Of a stretch of DNA of 43,263 nucleotides, positions 20,191-30,930 are shown one piece after another. The notes under the pieces were generated by a model. That model searched no databases. It was not told the origin of the DNA and was given only the letters and a program-made list of their open reading frames with translations. This DNA is from Butyriboletus loyo (Eukaryota > Basidiomycota > Agaricomycetes > Boletales > Boletaceae). Made by a program: the position numbers and the translations under genes. The stretch lies in assembly GCA_038093515.1 (NCBI GenBank), contig JBBPSI010000207.1, positions 1-43,263 of the forward strand, given 5' to 3'. Numbering within the stretch: position 1 is the stretch's first letter; the number at the start of each line of letters is the position of its first letter.

Positions 20191-20640
20191 TGTTGAAACA
20201 GTAGTGTTCTATTTCTGTATTTCACTTACAGCCACTATGTTTCTAGACTGGTCTATATGACATCATTGTCTAGACCTGGTCACGCTTATCACATTACAAA
20301 TAGCTCTTATAATGCTATTGGACGATATGCTTAGTCTTATCTCTTATCTCTATCATATCATCATGTATCTCATACTATACCTTATAAAGGTACTATACAG
20401 AACATAAGTACAAACACTCATGTACTGTATATAAGACAGCCCTTATGGCTTGTTGCTTTTCTTTAGATCTTTCAGTTCTATCATCACTACTGCGATATCT
20501 CTAAGTTGAGCCTTGCTCCTTATACTCTGTTTGTGATACTCTCACTCTCGTATTATCAGTGAGTCTTTCCACTGATAGGTTTAACCCTTGCATCCTTCGT
20601 TGCCCTTGGTGCGCCTGCTCGGACTTTACCAATTCCGAAA
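20191..20640 (+). repeat. Solo LTR, family L4, inside TE-B2 gag
   Basis: 450 bp, TGTTGAAACAG...AATTCCGAAA. Left flank CGTTG (20186-20190), right flank TGTTG (20641-20645): one target duplication with a CpG change. TATAAAGG near 20383 gives plus orientation. It differs from the copy at 26315 at one position only. Confidence 0.88.
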
Positions 20641-20754
20641 TGTTGCACAGGAGTAAGTCAGACAGCGTCTACGTCCATGGCATTGGGGTCCCTTTGGTTG
20701 GGCAAGGGCTTGGAAGAGGAGGAGAAGGTGGGAATGTAGTGTTTCCCTGCGTGG

Positions 20755-22004
20755 TGTTATAGTTTTACCCCTAAGCGTACCCCGCCACTCGTTTTCCCAC
20801 GCTCACGCGTCCCCGCCGCCCCCACCGTCTTGTGATGCTGCCCATCGCCCGCTCCCTAGTCGCCTAGTGGACGTTATCCACTTCCCCGGTCGTTCCAGCA
20901 AGTCTCAGTGACGCTACACTGAGATAGCCCCTGTCTCGTCGCCCCGATGGGCCGGACCTTCAGTTGAGCTGTCACGTCCTTCTTTATTTGACCAATGACA
21001 TTTCTTGCATCACATGACTAGCACATGATTAGATTACGACGTGTCCTTACCTTCGCGTCGAGACCCGTATCCAAGGGCTCTGCTGTTCACGCACCCTTCG
21101 CCCTGTGGGGCCGGCCTCATGGACATTGTCACTTCACGTTCAGCACTTCTCATTCACTGACAATGTCGCCACCTTACCCAGAGCTTCGCTCCCTCGTTAC
21201 CGGCACTTTGCCGCTTCTCCATTCGCCGCTATGACTCGGACAGACTCATAGCCCTTTGCCCTTTGCTGCCATGCACAGCTTGGTCTGTGCACGATACCCA
21301 GTAGTATATATACGAGTACTTAGAGAAGTACAGACTCTTTAGCTAATTCTACGCATCTACCAAGTGCCTAGCAATCTAGCCTATACCCCATCTGCCGATA
21401 GAGCCGATAAGCTTCATGTTATGCTGGGCGCTAACAACTAGAACAGCGAGGAGGCACTCTGGAGTGGCCTCAGGACTCGGGAGATGATTCTCAGACTGGG
21501 TCTCAGACTATGTCTTAGTGCACACACTAAGAGTCTGGATGAGAGCTAATTGCTAGCAGGTGACTGTGTAGAACTAGATAATGTACAAGGTGTAAAGACC
21601 GGGTCTTTATACTACTGGGGTCTGCGCACAGACCATATTCCTAATCGAGACGCGAGAAGGAAGTTACAAATGAGGAAGGAATATTCCAGAGAGTTCTGGA
21701 GTATGAAGGAAAGCGCATCCGTGCACGAGAAAGGATGACTAAGCTAGAGCAGTTCGTACCGCTCAAAGGGCACTAGTAAAAGACTAGGCGAGTGAAGTAG
21801 TCCGAGAGGTAGTGGGTGGAAAAAGTATACCACTACCGTAACACTTCAGCTCGATCTCGTCTGGTCACCACCATACGACATCTCGCCGACACTTGCTCTG
21901 CAGAAGCCCAATAGCATCGTCTACGCGAGTCGGCCATCTTCCCGATTAGGCTCGAGCCCCTATTCAAGCGCTCGCTGCTAGTTGTTTCGCACTCCAGCAT
22001 AACA
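20755..22004 (+). repeat. Solo L3 LTR inside TE-B2 gag, carrying an L2 LTR
   Basis: Pieces 20755-21416 and 21844-22004. Left duplication CGTGG (20750-20754), right CGCGG (22005-22009), one CpG change apart. Confidence 0.92.
21417..21843 (-). repeat. Solo L2 LTR nested in the L3 LTR
   Basis: 427 bp, TGTTATGC...CCGTAACA, target duplication CTTCA (21412-21416, 21844-21848). Confidence 0.93.
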
Positions 22005-22282
22005 CGCGGAGGTCGTCGATTCGTTTCTGCTGGGCGTGGAAGGCGGAAGACTTTTCAGCCCAACCAGCAAGCGTAGTGGGGGGTTTCTCGCACGAAAGGA
22101 CGGATTCGGTGAGGCGGGGGTCAAGGCCGTGGATGAACCATTCAATGAGTGCCTTCTCATCAATTATTCCAGACTTGGCTGTGAGGAGCTGGAACTCCGT
22201 GACGTAGGTGTCATAGCCATCCTTGCGGTTGGCTTTGTTCTGGGTGAGGTTCCCCAGGTCAATTTGGGCACTCTCCCCTACA

Positions 22283-22780
22283 TGTTATAATTGTACCTCT
22301 TATAACTATCTTTTGCATTCGGACTTCGTCATATTTCTCTTTCAAAGATCATGTGACTTAGTGCACGTGATCGTGGGATTATACATGTGATCACAAGCTG
22401 ACTAAGCATATGATGTCATGGTCCAGACTGGCCCAGACTCTATGATGTCATGCCTCATGTATTTAATCTCCATTTGCTTCTCTCCTTTTTGATCGCTGTC
22501 GACTTCTATTTCCCATCATCGTCGACTCATGACTTCTTCATATATACATGTATAGTAACTAGTCTCATGCACTACATGGTCTGTGTGCATTCCCTTGTAA
22601 TATAAAAGGGCTCGTGGTTGCAGCTAGGATTCCCTAGCTTTAACCACTTGTCTTATTCGCTGGCAACAGTTGAGAAGATTAAGGTCTGAGCTATCCTCAT
22701 TACCATCGCCAGTACTTGTGTAGTACTGCAACAGTTGCGGAACCCCGTATGCCACTTGATAACTCCGTTGTCTCATAACA
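22283..22780 (+). repeat. Solo L1b LTR inside TE-B2 gag
   Basis: 498 bp, TGTTATAATTG...CATAACA, target duplication CTACA (22278-22282, 22781-22785). Block TGGTCTGTGTGCA at 22577-22589, TATAAAAG at 22601. Confidence 0.93.
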
Positions 22781-22959
22781 CTACATCGAAGGGGTGGAAG
22801 ACTCTTTGGAAGTCCTTGCAGACTGTCTTGAACTCTTTCTGTGCTTCAGTGGGGTGCCTGTCGAGGGCGAGGGCCATCCAGCCTTCTGAGAATGTCTTTC
22901 CTTTGCCTTTGCTCATTTTCATGAGGAGGGCACTGATCTTTGACTTATCATAGGGGAAC

Positions 22960-23460
22960 TGTTATGCTGGGACTGGGTAAGTACAAGCATAGACTTGGAT
23001 ATAGTTCTGGAACTCAAGAAGTCTTCTAGACGTTCAAGTCTAACCTTCGAGATGAAGGATTTATCCGGTGTTCAAGTTGAAGGAAGACGACTCGCTACTA
23101 GAGACGAGAGGACAAGGATATCAATGATGATTCCAAGTAGATCTAGCTTAGGGTACAACGTAGCTAGATCTCATCGTATTTATACTATAGGGGAACGCGC
23201 ACAGACCAAGGATGAAAGAGGAAAGAGGGCTATTGTACGATACGGAGGAGAATTGCCATTGGGCGAAGGGAAGTTGTACAATAGAAGGTTATGGAATATT
23301 CCATAGGAGTACCTTAAAGGGGAACGATAGATCGAGGGTTGGATCTCGCTATCTAAGAAGCAAAAGAGGAATATTCTGAGTTGCGTCGGCTAAAAGGATA
23401 AGCTATTGTGAGATATGCTTAAGTAAAAACAAAAGGAAAAAGAATGAATGAATCGTAACA
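22960..23460 (-). repeat. Solo LTR, family L5, inside TE-B2 gag
   Basis: 501 bp, TGTTATGC...TCGTAACA, target duplication GGAAC (22955-22959, 23461-23465). On the minus strand the TGGTCTGTGCGC block (23208 to 23197) is followed 11 nt past its 13-base span by TATAAA (23184 to 23179). One copy only in this window. The ends resemble L2; most of the body does not. Confidence 0.88.
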
Positions 23461-23844
23461 GGAACACTGCCTGATTAGCGTCGAAGTAGGTACACATAGT
23501 GAGGAGCCATCAAGAGGCATCCTCGTTCAGGCTGGAGAAATCCTTGGGGACAATGTTTTTCTTTTCAGACATATCATTGTTGTTGTTGTTGTCTGGGAAG
23601 TATGCGGGAGGGTAGTACAGTGGGGATGGAGAGCAGGAAACGTGGGGGGTTTTATCAAGATAGTTGCTACCGTAGTCGTCGTCGTTAGGTGCTGGTTCAG
23701 ATCCTTGCCCTAGACCCTGGTCCTTGGTTTGATAAGAGGGTTCGGGGTCAGGGTGGGGTTGAGGGTCTGGTTGGGTGGGGGAGTGGGGTGGTGACGGGTT
23801 GTCAACAACGATGGGTTCCGGCTCGGGGGATGGAACATGGAAAG

Positions 23845-24265
23845 TGTTATGGTAGTGGTCTACTTTTTCACTCCATTACCATTTGGACTACTATTTTCTC
23901 CTAGCATTCTGCTAGTTCCCTTTGAACAGTACGAACCATTCTGATTAGTCATCACTTCTCGTGCTTGAACGATGTTTCTCTCATACTCAAGAAGCTTCTA
24001 GAGTATTCCTTCCGTCTCTATGACTCCCTCGACCCAATTGGGGACATGGTCTGTGTGCAGACCCTTGTAGTATATAAACCTCACCTTTGTACTGTTGTAC
24101 TTTATCTAGTTCTACACAGTCTTCTGCTAGCAATTAGTTCTCTGCCAGACTCTTAGTGTGCACACTAAGACATAGTCTGAGACCCATCTGAGAATCGTCT
24201 CAAGAGTCCTGCGGCTACTCCAGAGTGCTGCCTCAGAGTTCTCGTTGTTAGCACCAAGCATAACA
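23845..24265 (+). repeat. Solo L2 LTR inside TE-B2 leader
   Basis: 421 bp, TGTTATGG...GCATAACA, target duplication GAAAG (23840-23844, 24266-24270). It carries a perfect CTTAGTGTGCACACTAAG palindrome near 24152. Confidence 0.92.
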
Positions 24266-24358
24266 GAAAGAGCGACCAACACATCTTGAGTGTGGGGTAG
24301 TAATGGTGGGTGAGAGGGGAGGGTGGCTTTACTGCTGAGAAGCAGAAGCGAGGTGAAG

Positions 24359-24368
24359 ATCTAGTTCT
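24359..24368 (-). promoter_or_regulatory. Self-complementary primer-binding site of TE-B2
   Basis: On the minus strand AGAACTAGAT follows the 5' LTR by two bases, exactly as in TE-B, and is complementary to ATCTAGTTCT in the LTR. Confidence 0.7.
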
Positions 24369-24370
24369 TT

Positions 24371-25216
24371 TGTTACACTGGGCACTAACAACTAGAACAC
24401 TAGGCAGTGTTACGGTAGTGATATACTTTTTCCATCCACTACCACTCGGACTACTTCACTCGCCTAGCCTTTTGCTAGTGCCCTTTGAGCGGTATGAGCT
24501 GCTTTAGCTTAGTCATCATCTCCCGCGCACGGACACGTTTTCTTTCACACTCTGGAACGTTCTAGAGTATTTCTTCCACATTTGTACTTTTGCTCTCGCA
24601 ACTCGATTAGGGAGCATGGTCTGTGCGCAGACCTCAGTAGTATAAAGACTCTGTCTTTACACCTTGTACTTTATCTAGTTCTACGCAGCCTACTGCTAGC
24701 AATTAGTATCATTTCCAGACTCTTAGTGTGCACACTAAGACATAGTCTGAGACTCACCCAGAATCGTCTCTCGAGTCTCGAGGTTACTCCAGAGTGCCTC
24801 CTCGCTGTTCAATTGTTAGTGCCCAGCGTAACAGGCAGCACTCTGGAGTAGCTGCAGGACTCTGGGAGACAATTCTCAGACTATGTCTTAGTGTGCACAC
24901 TAAGAGTCTGGAGTGAAACTAATTGCTAGCAGGTTACTGCGTAGAACTAGATAAAGTACAAGTGTACTAAGGCTGGGTTTATATAGTACAGAGGTCTGTG
25001 CACAGACCATGACCCCAATTAGGTTGTGATAGTGATAAAGACCAAAGAGGATGGAATACTCTAGAAGATTCTGGAGTATGAGGGAAACAGTGTCCATGCA
25101 TGGGAAATGGTGACTAAGCTGAACAGTTGCACTGTTCAAAGAACAATAGGCAAAGCCTAGGAGAGAATGGTAGTCCAAATGGTAGTGGAGAAAAAAGGTA
25201 GTCCACTACTGTAACA
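24371..25216 (-). repeat. 5' LTR of TE-B2 (family L2), split by an L2 LTR
   Basis: Pieces 24371-24407 and 24834-25216. The part near 24888-24905 keeps a perfect CTTAGTGTGCACACTAAG palindrome. The right flank is TE-D coding sequence (TCCTC), which does not match the left flank of the 3' LTR. Confidence 0.9.
24408..24833 (+). repeat. Solo L2 LTR nested in the TE-B2 5' LTR
   Basis: 426 bp, TGTTACGG...GCGTAACA, target duplication GGCAG (24403-24407, 24834-24838). A family member inserted in its own family in the opposite direction. Confidence 0.93.
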
Positions 25217-25869
25217 TCCTCCAACATGACCAATTGATGTTTCCCATGCAGTGCGCAACACCACAGGGAACCATTAAGAATAAAAAATCGGAAAACAAAA
25301 TTAAAAAATGATGGAAACTCCTTATTGGAGATACCATCAGGACACTCATGAGTTTCCAAGAAACCGTGGATCAAGTGAATCCGAGCATCTTGGGAGATCA
25401 CCTTCAGAGAGTGAGGGATTGTTTGGTTGATGACCTGTGTAACTTCATCAGTTGACTCAACAGGGGATAAAAATGAAATGCTTAGTAGGTGCTGGGTGGA
25501 ATCAAGCTAATAAAAGGAATCTGATGCAGATCTGATGGATCACTGTTTGCTAGAGGGAGAGGATAACGGTCATTTAGCAACACAATTGTGAAGGAATAGG
25601 AATTGTCCAGCCAATCATCAAAGTTATCCACCTCAGGGAGATCATCCTCCGAGGGGGGTCTCTGAGACAGACCATCCAAGCCAGTATGCCCTTCTGCAGG
25701 CACATGGACAGGCTTGAAGTGGAAAAGCAGTATGCCTGCAATCTGTTACAGTTTTACCCCTAAGTGTACCCTGCCACTCGTTTTCCCACGCTCACGCGTC
25801 CCCGCTGCCTCCACTGTCTTGCAATGCCACCCATCGCCCGCTCACCAGTCGCCTAGTGGACGTTATCCA

Positions 25870-27145
25870 TGTTACAGTTTTACCCCTAAGCGTACCCCGC
25901 CACTCGTTTTCCCATGCTCACGCATACCCGCCGCCCCCGCCGTCTTGCGATGCCGCCCATCACCCGCTCCCCAGTCACCTAGTGGACGTTATCCACTTCC
26001 CCAGTCGTTCTGCGAGTCTCAGTGACGCTACACTGAGATAGCCCCTGTCTTCTCGCCCCATCGGGCCGGACCCACAGTTGAGCTGTCGCGTCCTTCATTT
26101 CTTGACCAATGACATTTCTTGCATCACGTGACTAGCACATGATTAGATTACGACGCATCCTTACCTTCGCGTCAAGACCCGTATCCAAGGGCTCCACTGA
26201 TCACGTCCCCTTTGCCCTGTGGGCCGTACCTCATGGACATTGTCACTTCGCATTCTGCTCTTCCCATTCGCTGACAATGTCGCCACCTTACTTGGAGCTT
26301 CGCTCCCTCATTACTGTTGAAACAGTAGTGTTCTATTTCTGTATTTCACTTACAGCCACTATGTTTCTAGACTGGTCTATATGACATCATTGTCTAGACC
26401 TGGTCACGCTTATCACATTACAAATAGCTCTTATAATGCTATTGGACGATATGCTTAGTCTTATCTCTTATCTCTATCATATCATCATGTATCTCATACT
26501 ATACCTTATAAAGGTACTATACAGAACATAAGTACAAACACTCATGTACTGTATATAAGACAGCCCTTATGGCTTGTTGCTTTTCTTTAGATCTTTCAGT
26601 TCTATCATCACTACTGCGATATCTCTAAGTTGAGCCTTGCTCCTTATACTCTGTTTGTGATACTCTCACTCTCGTATTATCAGTGAGTCTTTCCACTGAT
26701 AGGTTTAACCCTTGCATCCTTCATTGCCCTTGGTGCGCCTGCTCGGACTTTACCAATTCCGAAAATTACTGGCACTTTGCTGCCCCCTTCTTTCGCCATT
26801 ATGACTCGACAAGACTCATAGCCCTTTGCCCTTCGCTGCCACGCACAGCTCAGTCTGTGCACAGTATCTATCAGTATATATACGCGTACTTAGACTAGTA
26901 CGAACTCTCTAGCTAATTCTATGCATCTACCAAGTGCATAGTAATCTAGCAGTATACCCATCTCTTGCCGATAAAGCCGATAAGAGTCTGGTCGATCTCG
27001 ACAGGCATCCACCTCTCGACATCTCCTGACACTTGCTTTGCAAGACACCTGATAGCGTCATCTACGCGAGTCGGCTAGTTTCCTCATTAGGCTCGAGCCC
27101 CTATAAGTGCTCGGTTGCTAGCTATTGTGCACTATCAGCATAACA
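25870..27145 (+). repeat. Solo L3 LTR (L3b) inside L3a, carrying L4
   Basis: Pieces 25870-26314 and 26765-27145, target duplication ATCCA (25865-25869, 27146-27150). Its 3' end is a variant also seen at the start of the copy at 28273. Confidence 0.93.
26315..26764 (+). repeat. Solo L4 LTR nested in L3b
   Basis: 450 bp, target duplication ATTAC (26310-26314, 26765-26769). One difference from the copy at 20191-20640 (CTTCGTTG there, CTTCATTG here). Confidence 0.93.
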
Positions 27146-28272
27146 ATCCACTTCCCCGGTCGTTCCGCAAGTCTCAGTGTCACTACACTGAGATAGCCCC
27201 TGTCTTGTCGCCCCGTTGAGCCAGACCCACAGCTGAGCTGTTGTGTCCTTCATTCTTTGACCAATGACATTTGTTACATCATGTGACTAGCACGTGATTA
27301 GATTACGACGTGTCAGTACCTTCGCATCGAGACCCGTATCCAAGGGCTCTGCCGTTCACATCCCCTTTGCCCTGTGGGCCACACCTCGTGGACATCGTCA
27401 CTTCGCATTCTGCTCTTCTCATTTGCTGATGATGTCGCCACTTTACTTGGAGCTTCACTCCCTCGTTACCGGCACTTTGCCGCTCCATCATTTGCCGTTA
27501 TGACTCGATGCGACTCATAACCCCCTGCCCTCACTGCCATGCGCAGCTCAGTCTGTGCACACTATCTATTTAGTATATATACCAGCATACTTAGCATAGT
27601 ACACCTTCCCTAGCTAATTCTACGCATCTATCAAGTGCCTAGCAATCTAGCTTATACCCCATCTGCCGATACAGCCAATAAGCCTCAGCTCGATCTCATC
27701 TGGTCACCACCATACGACATCTCGCCGACACTTGCTCTGCAGAAGCCCAATAGCGTCGTCTACGCGAGTCGGCCATCTTCCCGATTAGGCTCGAGCCCCT
27801 ATTCAAGTGCTCGCTGCTAGTTGTTTCGCACTCCAGCATAACATGATCCATCAGTTGATGGTCATGTTGGGCTGCAGATCCAGGTTATTGATCATTCCCT
27901 TTACATATTTGGCATCCATCTTGACTGTAAGGTTAGTAACTCCAAAAATGAATATCCAGACTGCTTGCAAGGTGCAGAACAGTCTATAAAGCTCGAGCTT
28001 TGCTTGGGAATAGTGACTCTCAACCTTGGTAATTCCAATGGAACCAAACCAACTCAGATAGTGTTTGCCATCCTTGCCTTCTTGAGACAGAATAAATCTG
28101 ACTGCAATCATGGATGTGTCAACAGCCAGGAAAACCTCTTTCCCACTCTTGTAGTTGAGGTGTCGGAGTGCAGGGGATTCAATGATGGCATCTTTGAGAT
28201 GCTGCATTGATTCCTGCTGGGAATCCCCCCAAGTGAAGGGAACTCCCTTCTGGGTCAAGTTGACTAACAGAT

Positions 28273-29090
28273 TGTTACGCTGGTAGCGCACAATAGCTAG
28301 CGAGCGAGCACTTCTAGGGGCTCGAGCCTAATGAGGAAAGTGGCCGACTCGCGTAGACGACGCTATCGGGCTTCTGCTGAGCAAGTGTCTTCGAGATGTC
28401 GAGTGGTGGCGACCAGTCGAGATCGAGTAGAGACTTTATCAGCTCAATCGGCAGATGGGGTATACTGCTAGATTACTATGCACTTGGTAGATGCGTAGAA
28501 TTAGCTAGGGAACTCGTACTAGTCTAAGTGCGAGTATATATACTAATACATATGGTGCACAGACCGAGCTGTGCATGGCAGCGAGGGTAGGGGGTTATGA
28601 GTCGACGCGAGTCATAACGGCGGATGGGGGAGCAGCAAAGTGCCGGTAACGAGGGAGCGAAGCTCCGAGGAAGATGGCGACATCGTCAGCGAATAAGAAG
28701 AGCTGAAGGTGAAGTGATGATGTCCATGAGGCTGGCCCCACAGGGCAAAGGGGACGCGAACGGCGGAGCCCTTGGATACGGGTCTCGACGCGAAGGTACG
28801 ACGCATCGTAATCTAATCACGTGCTAGTCACATGATGTAACAAATGTCATTGGATAACGAAAGAGAGGACGCGACAGCTCAGCTGTGGGTCCGGCCCGAC
28901 GGGGCGACAAGACAGGGGCTATCTCAGTGTAGCGTTACTGAGACTCGCGGAATGACCAGGGAAGTGGGTGACGTCCACTAGGTGACTAAGGAGCGGGCGA
29001 TGGGCAGCATCGTGAGACGGCGGGGGCAGCGGGGACGCGTGAGCGTGGGAAAATGAGTGGCGGGGTACACTTAGGGGTAAAACTGTAACA
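28273..29090 (-). repeat. Solo L3 LTR inside TE-D
   Basis: 818 bp, TGTTACGC...CTGTAACA, target duplication CAGAT (28268-28272, 29091-29095). Confidence 0.93.
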
Positions 29091-29507
29091 CAGATGTGCA
29101 AGCTTTGTGAAATCATGGATAAAGATTTGTAAGACTCTGCATGTACCTAAGAATCTGTGAATCTGGGCAAGTGTAGAACACTCTGGCCAGTCACAGATCT
29201 TCTAGACCTTTGTATCCAGAGGGATGTGACCCTCTAGAGTACACTTGTGCCCAACAATAATCACGTCTGGGGCAGCAAGCACAAATCTTTTGGCTGATAT
29301 CATAGTGCCTATGTTCTGTAATCTCTGTAAAATGTGGTTAATGACTATTAGGTGTTCCTAGATAAAATGGTGAATGCCAGGATTATCCAGAATTGTTTCA
29401 TAAGTTCCATACACTCCCTGATACTGGGTTAGGATGGACTTTGCTGGTAGATCATCAACAAAGGGTATTGTATGATGCAGAATTTCATCCTGTAGTATGA
29501 AGGACAT

Positions 29508-29922
29508 TGTTATGGTAGTAGTCTACTTATTTTCTCCTCTACCATTTGGACTACCAACTTCTCCTAGTCTTCAACTAGCTTCCTTTGAATGGTGAGACCA
29601 TTCTGATTAGTCACCACTTCCTATGCTTGGACACTGTTTCCTTCATACTCCAGAAGCTTCTAGAGTATTCTGTCCTCTTTAGTCTTTATGACTCTCACGA
29701 CCCAATTGGGGTCATGGTCTGTGCACAGACTCCTGTACTATATAAACCCAGCCTTAGCACACTTGTAACTTATCTAGTTCTACACAGTAACCTGCTAGCA
29801 ATTAGTTTCACTCCAGACTCTTAGTGTGCACACTAAGACATAGTCTGAGAAATTGTCTCCTGAGTCCTGCGGCTACTCCAGAGTGCTGCCTAGTGTTCTA
29901 GTTGTTAGTGCCCAGCATAACA
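29508..29922 (+). repeat. Solo L2 LTR at the TE-D/L4 junction
   Basis: 415 bp, TGTTATGG...GCATAACA, target duplication GACAT (29503-29507, 29923-29927). The target site was the point where TE-D meets the third L4 copy. Confidence 0.92.
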
Positions 29923-29926
29923 GACA

Positions 29927-30269
29927 TATTGAAATGGTAGTGTTCTATTTCTGTATTTCACTTACAGCCACTATATTTCCAGACTGGTCTTTATGACATC
30001 ATGGTCTAGAACCATATGACATCACTATGACATCATAGTCTAGACACAGTCATGCTTGTCACATTACATATAGCTCTCTTTGTGCTATTGGACAATATAC
30101 TTAGTCTTATCTCTTATCTCTAACATATTGTCATGTGATTCATACTATACCTTATATAGGTACTATACAGTACACAAGTACAAACACTCCTGTACTGTAT
30201 ATAAGACAGCCCTTATGGCTTGTTGCTTTTCTTCAGTTCTTTCAGTTCTTTCACCACTACTGTGATATC
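29927..30269 (+). repeat. L4 LTR, old copy, 3' truncated
   Basis: Starts TATTGAAATGGTAG against TGTTGAAACAGTAG in the other two, with an extra segment near 30010-30040. It ends at CTGTGATATC where an L2 LTR begins. The rest of the LTR is not found on the other side of that L2. Confidence 0.8.
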
Positions 30270-30393
30270 TGTTATGCTGGGCGCTAACAACTAGAACACA
30301 GGTGGCACTCTGGAGTAGCCACAGGACTTGTATGAGATGATACTCAGACTATGTCTTAGTGCACACACTAAGAGTCTGGAGTGGAACTAATTG

Positions 30394-30927
30394 TGTTATA
30401 ATTATAACATTTATCCATACATTTCAAACATTGGACTTAGTTGTTTCATCTCAAACTTCAAAGATCACGTGACATAGTGCACATGATTGTGGGAACTTAC
30501 ATGTGATCACTTGCTGACTAAGCATATGATGTCATGGCCTAGACCAGGCCTAGACTCTATGACATCATGACACATGTATTTAATCTCTGTTTACTTCTCT
30601 TCCTTTTGATCCCCACGCCTTGTGTGGTTAATCACCGTTGCGCTTCTCTTCTTTCTGATCCCCGTTGACCCTGTAGTCTAGCCATGTATAGTAGTTCATC
30701 CCATGCACAGGATGGTCTGTGCACATATCTGTACAATATATAAAGGCTCGTGGTTAGACTAGGATTCCCTAGTTTTAACCACTTGTCTATTTGCTGGCAA
30801 CAGTTGAGGATTAAGTTGAGACTCCTAGTTCATACTTGCCAGGTACTTGTGTATACCTGCAACTGTAGTGGACCGCTTGTGGCATTGTATTTGTACTGGC
30901 ATTCGACCGTGCATTGCTATCGTTACA
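30394..30927 (+). repeat. 5' LTR of TE-E (family L1)
   Basis: 534 bp. TATA near 30737-30744, predicted transcript start A30771 (AGTTTTAACC, 30771-30780). It differs from the 3' LTR by many transitions and a few indels, more than the TE-B pair. Confidence 0.92.
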
Positions 30928-30930
30928 CTT

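Larger units (their letters stand above)
19855..23572 (-). pseudogene. TE-B2 gag, split by four insertions
   Basis: ATG at 23572 (SEKKNIVPKDF), stop at 19855. Pieces: 23572-23461, 22959-22781, 22282-22005, 20754-20641 and 20190-19855. The knuckle again reads C-C-C-H (CFICHQVGCRSTNH). One TGA follows NEDAS near the start. Upstream, 23573-23844 encodes an acidic Pro-rich stretch in frame with gag and without a stop. The inserts are L5, L1b, L3 (carrying L2) and L4. Confidence 0.85.
4189..25216 (-). mobile_element. TE-B2: Ty3/gypsy chromovirus with L2 LTRs, heavily nested
   Basis: Order on the minus strand: 5' LTR (25216 to 24371), self-complementary PBS (24368 to 24359), leader, gag, pol, ORF3, polypurine tract (GGGAAGGGGGTAA, 4629 to 4617), 3' LTR (4616 to 4189). 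With insertions removed it matches TE-B gene for gene. Its outer flanks do not match (AAGAT on the left in TE-C, TCCTC on the right in TE-D), so the present copy was probably formed or altered by recombination. Confidence 0.85.
25744..27843 (+). repeat. Solo L3 LTR (L3a) inside TE-D, carrying L3b and L4
   Basis: Pieces 25744-25869 and 27146-27843. Left flank CAATC (25739-25743), right flank TGATC (27844-27848): both derive from CGATC, so this is a 5-bp duplication with each CpG decayed on a different strand. Confidence 0.88.
25217..29507 (-). pseudogene. TE-D pol fragments (RT end, RNase H, pre-integrase)
   Basis: Three minus-strand pieces of one reading direction. 29507-29091: end of RT, with a HDFTKLAHL stretch after FLGTCR. 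28272-27844: RNase H-like part, with LTQKGVPFTWG, FLAVDTS and a KMDAKYVKGMI end. 25743-25217: VHVPAEGHTGLDGLSQRP followed by an acidic stretch and the start of the pre-integrase region (GKHQLVMLEDV), cut at the TE-B2 LTR. The layout resembles the large fungal pol polyproteins with a DGLSRRP motif after RNase H and is clearly distinct from the TE-B lineage. Two in-frame TAG codons lie in the RT piece. No LTR of its own can be assigned; the catalytic RT core and both ends are absent. Confidence 0.8.

Noticed and set aside
12577..22780. The two 498-bp L1b LTRs as one element's pair
   Set aside because: Opposite orientations and separate target duplications (GGTTG and CTACA).
22995..23306. A 103-codon frame in L5
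   Set aside because: Antisense to the LTR's own promoter direction and within LTR sequence; no recognisable product.
23845..25216. Two adjacent L2 LTRs as the ends of a small element (TRIM-like)
   Set aside because: Each has its own target duplication (GAAAG and GGCAG) and they flank only TE-B2 leader sequence, so they are independent solo LTRs.
20755..27843. L3 LTRs at 20755 and 25744 as the two ends of one element
   Set aside because: Each is closed by its own target duplication and both lie inside other elements' genes.
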